64,000 bases of DNA from Acanthosepion esculentum (Eukaryota > Mollusca > Cephalopoda > Sepiida > Sepiidae). The notes below the pieces were generated by a model, which was not told where the DNA came from, did not search any database, and saw only the letters and a program-made list of their open reading frames with translations. Of this stretch, positions 53,550-62,184 are shown in pieces. The stretch spans positions 17,703,569-17,767,568 of the forward strand of contig OZ038482.1 of NCBI GenBank assembly GCA_964036315.1, given 5' to 3'. How positions within the stretch are numbered: the first letter of the stretch is position 1; each line of letters opens with the position of its first letter. The position numbers and the translations under genes were made by a program.

Positions 53550-56500
53550 ATATGTATGTTTATATGTGTGTGTGTATATGTATGTTTATATGTGTGTGTG
53601 TGTGTATGTATATGTATGTTTATATGTGTGTGTGTGTATGTATATGTATGTTTATGTGTGTGTGTATATGTATGTTTATGTGTGTGTGTATATGTATGTT
53701 TATATGTGTGTGTGTATATGTATGTTTATATGTGTGTGTGTGTGTATGTATATGTATGTTTATATGTGTGTGTGTGTGTATGTATATGTATGTTTATGTG
53801 TGTGTGTGTGTATGTATATGTATGTTTATATGTGTGTGTGTGTATGCATATGTATGTTTATATATATGTGTGTGTGTGTGTATGTATATGTATGTTTATA
53901 TATATGTGTGTGTGTGTGTATGTATATGTATGTTTATATATGTGTGTGTGTGTATGTATATGTATGTTTATATATATATGTGTGTTTGTGTGTGTATGTA
54001 TATGTATGTTTATATATATATGTGTGTTTGTGTGTGTATGTATATGTATGTTTATATATATATGTGTGTGTGTGTATGTATGTATATGTATGTTTATATA
54101 TATGTGTGTGTGTGTGTATGTATATGTATGTTTATATATGTGTGTGTGTGTGTATGTATATGTATGTTTATATATATGTGTTTGTGCATGCATATGTACA
54201 TATAGTATATACCTGTTAATGTGTGCTTTAGAGGTTTACAGTGTGTCCCTGCTATTTCTGTTCCTTGTAGACAGTAGGATATTAACTAATCATAAAAGAA
54301 AACTATATTTGTCATGACAATTATCTTCCATAAGCTTGTTAAAAATCAATTATACAAAAAACAACTCATGAATTATATCAGAAACCATTTCTATGTTGCA
54401 AATATATGAATAAACATGTAATAAAACAGAATAACAGTAAATAAATCTTCAATAATGATATTTCATAATTTACATAAATTTATCAAATATGTTAATCAGT
54501 AATTTCCAACAAAAACAAAGCTTCAATTTGTAAGAATTACCATTCTTGAATTCTTGTCTTAAAAGTAATTACTACAAATATTCTGTTTTCCTTTGGAATA
54601 ACTCTTGTAAGATTTGAATTATGAACTCTTTCCAAATTTCAGATTTTGGGATGAGGTTGTGCCTTTCACACCAGAATCTCGAATTGAAGTACACAAACAT
54701 TTGGAAAAACTCAGAACCAAAGATTCAGATGGGTAAGCAAAAAAAAATGTTCTTATTTTTTTTTTTTTTTAGATTTATTTTGCTGTCTCTGAAGCCAATT
54801 TTCCCACCATTTATTTTATTTATTTATTTACTTTTTGAATAATTTTGATATCAATGAAATTGAAGCCCCAGAAACAAGAAATACATAATTCCATGTTTGT
54901 TTATGTTATGATCCTTTGTTGTGGAGGCAGAAATGGGTGACCTGAAAGACAGAACCTTGTTGTTGGTGTTATTGTTGTGGAGCTTAATTCCTCCTTTAGC
55001 TTGGCAAACATAAACCCAAGCATCAAACAAAAGAGGACATTGTGTATGGGTAAATAAATGTATAATTTATTTACATATGTACTGTTGTGTCGGAAACCTA
55101 CCACCCCTCTTGAAGATGAACTTGTCTGATAGCAAAGACTTTATATAGTGGCACGTCGAGAGACAGAGGATAGAAAGTTCTTGGCTGAGCTAGTTAGAGA
55201 CTACTCAGGCGATTTCTGTACCTTTTACCAACCAATAAAACCCTTTTTATTGTTACGTGTTATTTGTCGTTTGTCTCTACAAACCCCAAACCAACATCAT
55301 AACAGTGGCGACGGAAGATTCGTTCATCACGCTGAGTGGAGAATTTTTCAACTCTAGGTGGACTATATAAATTTTTTTTTCTTACTCTGAAAAAGAAAAA
55401 AACAAAATACGTCAAACTTTGTTCTTCATGAAGAAGTGGGATTTCAACGTGCCAAAAAGAAGTAAGACTTGTGCTTATTGTGGATATATACGTGTTTTTC
55501 CCTTTTTGACTGTTTTTGAAAAGTGTTTTGGGTAATCTATTACGCATAATGGAAGATTTGATTGCATTAACGAAAACTCTAGTGCAAAGTCAAATTCCGC
55601 AACAAGAGCAACAAAAATTGTTTTGGGAACAACTATTGGATTTACAAGTTCAGCAGCGAAATGACACAAAGGCTTTATATGAAGCGATTTTACTTAAGAA
55701 TCCAGTAAATTCGTCATTCACGGCTGAAGGTATTGCTAATTCTATTACTGAGTTCAAATTTAACCCAGAGGAGGGCATAACATTTCCTGCGTATTTCAAA
55801 AGATTTGAAACAATATTTGAAAAAAAATGTGAAGGTTGGACTGACGAACAAAAAGTGAGTTTACTTTTACAAAAGTTGGGTACAGATGAAAATAATAAGT
55901 ATACGAATTTTGTCCTTCCAAGAAAAACTGGTGACATTTCTTTCGAAGAAACTGTTAATACTTTATCTAGTATTTTTGGCGAGTGATTTAGTTTGTTTCA
56001 TACTCGTTTCTCGTGTTTGAATATGGTAAAGCGTGACGATGAGGATATTGTTACGTATGCTGGAAATATTAACAGAATGTGTGAACGTTTTATGTTACAT
56101 GATCTTTCAATTGATCGATTTAAATGTTTGATATTTGTTCAAGGCTTGACTTCTAGCAAAGATAAGGACATAAGGTCCCGAATATTGGCAAAACTCGAAC
56201 AAAATTCCGAGATCACTTTGCAGAAGGTTACGGAAGAGTGTCAAAGAATTGAAAACTTAAAACATGACAATACGCAAATTGAAGAAAAAGACATATCCCG
56301 TGTCCATCCTATTCGACCAAAAACGGGAATAGTTAATAAAAACGTTAAAAAACCGACATGCTTTGGATGCGGTGGTGGTCATTTTAAAAGTGAATGTTTT
56401 TTTCGCGACAAAAATTGCTATTCATGTGGCAATAAAGGCCATATAAGTACTCATTGTAAAGGCAAAAGAAAAAAATTCAAGTCGAAAAAAGATAATGTGA

Positions 56501-59500
56501 ATATTGTGTTGTCACGTCAAGAGATTGAGGAGGGGCAGAAAAGAAAATTCGTACAGGTAAAAATTAATGGAAAAAATGTTAAAGTACAGCTAGATACTGG
56601 AAGTGATATTTCCATTATTAATACATGGATTAAAATAGGCAGACCTTTGCTTAAAAAGACTGAAAAAGTGGCTCGCGGGATTTCTGGAAAAAAATTGCAT
56701 TTTCAAGATGAATTTTCTTGTAATATTTCATGTATTGGTAAGACACTAAAGTCTAAAGTGTATGTACTACAAAATGCTTCAAATTTATTTGGAACAGATT
56801 GGATTGTACTTTTTAATTTATGGGAACTCCCTATAAATTCTTTTTGCAATAGAATTAATGTTTCTTCTCCGTGTAAAAAGCGGGTTATAGAAAAATTGAA
56901 AGATCTGAAAATAAAATTTCCACAAGTATTTTCAGAAGGTCTTGGATGTTGCAAAAAGACGAAGGCAAAATTTGAAGTGAAGGAAAATGTAAAACCTATT
57001 TTCAAGCGAAAAAGAAATGTGCCATTTGGTGTTTTGGAACAGATTAACAAAAAATTGGAACGGCTTGAAAATTTAGGAGTTATCTCACGCATTGAATTTT
57101 CAGAGTGGGCCTGCCCTGTTGTATATGTTAAGAAAGAGAACAAAACGCATCAGGAAAATATGAAATATTTCAGGCCGGGAGATAAAGTTTTTGTTAAAAA
57201 TTACAAAAATGGGAAGGAATTTTGGCAAGATGGAGTTGTAACTCAAAGAATTGGTAAAATGTGGTACATGATAAGAAGTAAAAAATGGACGCACAAAAGA
57301 CATTTGAACCAATTAAGGAAAAGAACCATTGAAGAAATAAGTAAAGAAAATGAAGAACCAATGGAGGTATTATATGATTTATTCAATATACCAACTCCAC
57401 CATTGCCTGAAACAGTTGTCCAAAGAAGGACAAGCAAAAGAAAAAGAACTAGGGTGGAACGTTTAAGTCCAGATCCCAAAAAGAAAAATATTAATTCCTC
57501 CGGAATTAATCTCAAGGGGGAGGTGTTGTGTCGGAAACCTACCACCCCTCTTGAAGATGAACTTGTCTGCTAGCAAAGACTTTATATAGTGGCACGTCGA
57601 GAGACAGGGGGCGAGAGAAAGTTCTTGGCTGAGCTAGTTATAGACTACTCAGGCGATTTCTGTACCTTTTACCAACCAATAAAAACCCTTTTTATTGTTA
57701 CGTGTTATTTGTCGTTTGTCTCTACAAACCCCAAACCAACATCATAACATGTACAAAAACTACTAACTTCTATCTGTTGCTATTGCTAAGGCAACAGGGA
57801 GAGAGAGTGATGAACATAGAAGTAAAATGGACATTGGTGATGGTTGTCATTGTTTGGTGGTGTTTCCCTCTCAGCATGTCAGTGTTGACCTTAAACACTG
57901 GTCTGTTTGGGGTTTGTTTGAATTTGGGTATATGTAGCCTTGAATCGGTCTGAAATTAAGGAGTTAGTTTTTGAGTGGAAGTGGCCCTGACCGGTCATAA
58001 TGTATTGTTCATTTTGTTTTGGTTAAAGCGGATGTATGCCAATGCAAAGAAAACATATTTATGCAGTCTGCTTTGGGTCATTGAGTGGTCAACATCTGGT
58101 TTGTGTAAAAAATGTAAAAGGCACAACACCTTTTAAAAACCCAGTGGTTAATTGACTGGTTTGATAAGCTAATGATCATAAGGTGTTCTCCTTTCTGCTA
58201 GAAGCAGTGAAAGTTTCATGGCTTTACATTAAATTTACTGCAAATGTCAGACATGAATGCCATGGTCAAACCCATTTCTCTGTCTGTCTCATTCTCTCTC
58301 TATTGTTATACAGATACTCTACTCCTACACAGAAATGCTGATCCATATATAAAGAATCCCAAAGTATTTGACAGTGTACTCCTGATATGAAATAATTATC
58401 TAATAAATAAATAACTAAGTATGAAAGAGTGAAATTACAAACATTCCTCATAGATAACTTTATATGAAGTTAGAAAAAAACTACATTTGTCATTATAATT
58501 ATCCTTTATAAATGAAGTAAACACCAATTAAAAAAAACATAACTTTTATAATTCCAATGGTAGTTTCTAGTTAAATCATTTTATTTTAAATATGAAAACA
58601 TCCTTGAAAATTATTTTCTTCAAAAAGAAATGCAAAATACATTTCTATTTAATATAAAAAAAAATTTATATATAGGATGCAATGGATGAATTGTTGTTCA
58701 AATTACACAAAAATGAAAATAACACTGACATCTTGTTTTAACAGATATATTTACCAAAATTACACATCTTGAAATACAAAAGAGTAAATTTATTCAATAA
58801 AATTGACATTAGCTTCAACCACTTCCTCCAGATGACTTCAGTATCTCTTGCATCTCTTCTGGTTGGTCTCTTTGTTTAAGTTGGTGAATGCTGCCATAAT
58901 CCTTGCCTTCATTCATCTTTGGTGCTACAAGGAATTTTGTTGGTCTCTCGTATAACTGCGCCCCATGCATAATAATCAAGGGGGTTGCAGTCTGGGAAGT
59001 TAGGTGGCCAGATGTAAGGGGTGATGTGGTCACAGAAATTGTCTGACAGCCATCACTGGGTTCTCCTGCTTGTGTGGCATGGTGCAGAGTCCTGTTGCCA
59101 AATGTAGGACATTCCAGCAGCCACCCTCTTGATGCAGAGCAGCACTACTGCCTCATGGTACTTGATGTAGGCCTCCATGTTGAGTCTGAGACCCTGTGGG
59201 AAGATGAAATGGAGGCATAATGTCACCATCACTCCAAACACCATGATGTTGACTGGATATATCATCCAACTCTTTCCGAATCCCCTGCACTGTCATCAGA
59301 TTGGTGCCCAAAGACTCAGAAATGTTCGTATTGGAGCTTCTGCCACAAATGCCAAGCATTACAGCATGTCATTTTCAAGTTTCTGGCAGAGTGAATTGCA
59401 TTATGGTGTTTTTTTCTCACAAAGGGTGCCCAACTGACCCTACTGTACAGTGCAGTCGACAAAATCAAAAACAAAGAATGCACAAAATTAAAAATATAAA

Positions 59501-62129
59501 ATGGCAACAATTTACCCATTGTACCCTGTATATAAATTGACTTTTGGTGTGTTGCACTTTTCACAGATTGTACAGATACTACACTGCTCCTAAATTGATT
59601 CACTGTCAAATTTTGTTATGCAAGTCAATGCTTTTTTACAATAAAATTGGAATTAACTAACCAGTATTATTAAAATTTTTCAAGATAAGCTTATATTTAT
59701 ATGAGAAATGCACCTTGTGAAATTCAGCTTATAATATCTGGTTTTATTAGAAACATATATAAATTATTGGGGGTGTCAGATGTTATTATGCAAGTCAATG
59801 TTTTCACAATAAAATTGGCATGGATCAACCAATGTTGGTAAAAATTTCAGGATATACTTATATTTATATGATCAATATATCATATGAGCTTCATCATATC
59901 TTATTCATTCTTATTAAAAATATTGATATTAACTTGCTTTGGAGAATGTCCAATTTTATTTTTCAAACAAACTAATGGGAGATAAAGTTTTATTTATAAA
60001 TAAATTCCAAACATATTAGCCATAGAAACATATTTGATTAAAACAATATCTCATATGTCTGAATAAATTACTTTATTATCTTAATGTTCTAACTTATCCT
60101 TGACATTCTATAATCATCATCAGTCTTTTATTCATTTGATTTTAATTTCTACTGTTTTGACTTTAAAATTACTTTTCATTGTTTCCCAAAGATTTTCTTT
60201 GCTTGAATCTTGCTTTCTATTTTGATATACACTTTTTTATGATGGATCCCAATCTTTTCAATTGGATTAATATTTGGAGAGTCTAGGAGCCATTGCAGTA
60301 ATTTGTTGTCTTTGAAACTTTTTCTTTTTCATGTTAAAATGTGCAATAATCAGTTTTGCAGAATATGATTGATTTTTGTCTTACATAAATAAATTATTTA
60401 GCTTAAAGTTTTTTTATTGTGACCTGTACGACTCAAAAATGTTTTGTTTATGAACTTACATTAATTCTCTCCATTTATCTTAACATCATCATTGAAGTAG
60501 GCAATAGTTTTATTGCGAAAAACATGACTTTACCTATTCCCTGTTGTCTTCTATTGTGTTGGTCAACTATTTTGATAAAGAAACCAACCTCCAACCCAAA
60601 CATCAGGTTCATCAAATATGGTTTTACATTTATTACTAAAAGTTACATTTAAGAAACCGGTTTTTATCTATTCTTTCATTTAACTAAAATGTTTCTATTT
60701 GTGATGTTTACTTTAAAGGCAGCTTGGTTACCTTTATGTTTTTAGCCAACAATTCTTAATATTCAGTATATTTTCTCTTTGTTTACATTTATATCACTAA
60801 CTTTTTCAAATATTTAGTTGCTGATCAATCTAGTTTTCTTGATTTTTACCTTTTTAATTTTTCTCAAATCTTTCTATGACATTCATAAAACTATTTTTTG
60901 TTGTTCCTATCTTGCTAAAGTCTCTGTTCAACTTTTCCATAATTTCCAACATTATTTGCCCATCATTCAATAACTTTACAATATTTTGTTTCTTTTTTAG
61001 GTTATATCTATGTAATAATCCATAGTAATCTTTATATATTTGAAATTAAAAAATATATATCAATAACTATATTGCATATATTTATTTGCTGAAACTCCCT
61101 TGAATTACATAATAAAATTTCACATCTAATAAGTTATTGAAAAATAACTCCTTGTGTCTTAGTGGCTTTATTGCCTTGCTTGGGATGCAATGATTAAAAA
61201 AAATAGTTGTAATAAAATTAGATATTACAAGCTTGAATTCACATAGCATATTTATTATATAAATATAAGCATATCCTGAAAATTTTACCCATATCAATTG
61301 TTAATACTAATTTTACTGTGAAAACCTTGAATTGCATTATGCAATTCAAGGTTTTCACAGTAAAATTTCACAGTAAAAAGTAAAAAATCTGATATACTTG
61401 TGTCAATTTTGACAACTACTATGTTAGTATGTAACAATTTACTCACTAGTCAAAAATCTTTTTTTTTTAGTGATCTTCCTGAAAAAGAAAAAAAAAATCG
61501 AAGGCTGTTTGCAGATGATGGCCGTCCTTTCAATATTAATGAAGCAAAGTAAGAAAAATTTCCAATTTTCTTGTAATTATTTTACCTTTTATAACTGGAA
61601 TTTTTAAATAATTCCTCTGGAAGCTTATAATCAAGTGATTTTATTTTAAATATCACAAAAAAAACTATTTCAAAATCATTTTCTTTAAAAAGGCAATGTA
61701 TTTTGTTAATATAAAATTTATGTAATATTTTAATGTTTTAATAACTTATTAAATTCAAAATACGCTCCTTATCTCTGACAATATCTATTTTCATAATTTT
61801 TATCCCTATTTTATACATTTTTTGCTTTTTAGGGAAAAGTATACAACAGTGAATATCTCATAATATTAATTTTAATCACTATTATACCTGAATACACATA
61901 ATACCTTAAATGGAAATATATTTTTGAACACTTTCTATCTTATTAAAAACAGGATAGAAAAGTATAATCAGTAGGGAAAAAGAACAGGATTTAATTAAAA
62001 GAGAAACAAATTAATAAGTTTACTGTATTTGATAAGAGATAGTGGCAAGTTTACAATGTCAGTAAGAGTTCACTTGTAGGTTAGTATAATCAATGCATAT
62101 GGGTTGGTGAGGATTCACTAGAGGTCTGT

Positions 62130-62184
<55 letters not shown>

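Larger units (their letters stand above)
55078..57754 (+). mobile_element. Internally deleted Ty3/Gypsy retrotransposon with TSD
   Basis: The element proper is 55083-57749. LTRs of 222 bp (55083-55304) and 226 bp (57524-57749) start TGTTGTGTCGG and end CATCATAACA. They differ by about three substitutions and two small indels. TGTAC flanks both ends (55078-55082 and 57750-57754), a perfect 5-bp target duplication. A TGGCGACGGA primer-binding-site-like word follows the 5' LTR, and AAGGGGGAGG is the polypurine tract. The internal part keeps gag, zinc knuckles and protease. It then jumps in frame from the start of reverse transcriptase to the end of integrase, so the element is only 2.67 kb. It needs an autonomous relative to move. 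Confidence 0.95.

Noticed and set aside
53065..54317. Three overlapping + strand open frames of 344-396 codons
   Set aside because: They are translations of the TG/TATG minisatellite (Tyr-Val-Cys-Met repeats) in three phases; no gene would be open in all phases.
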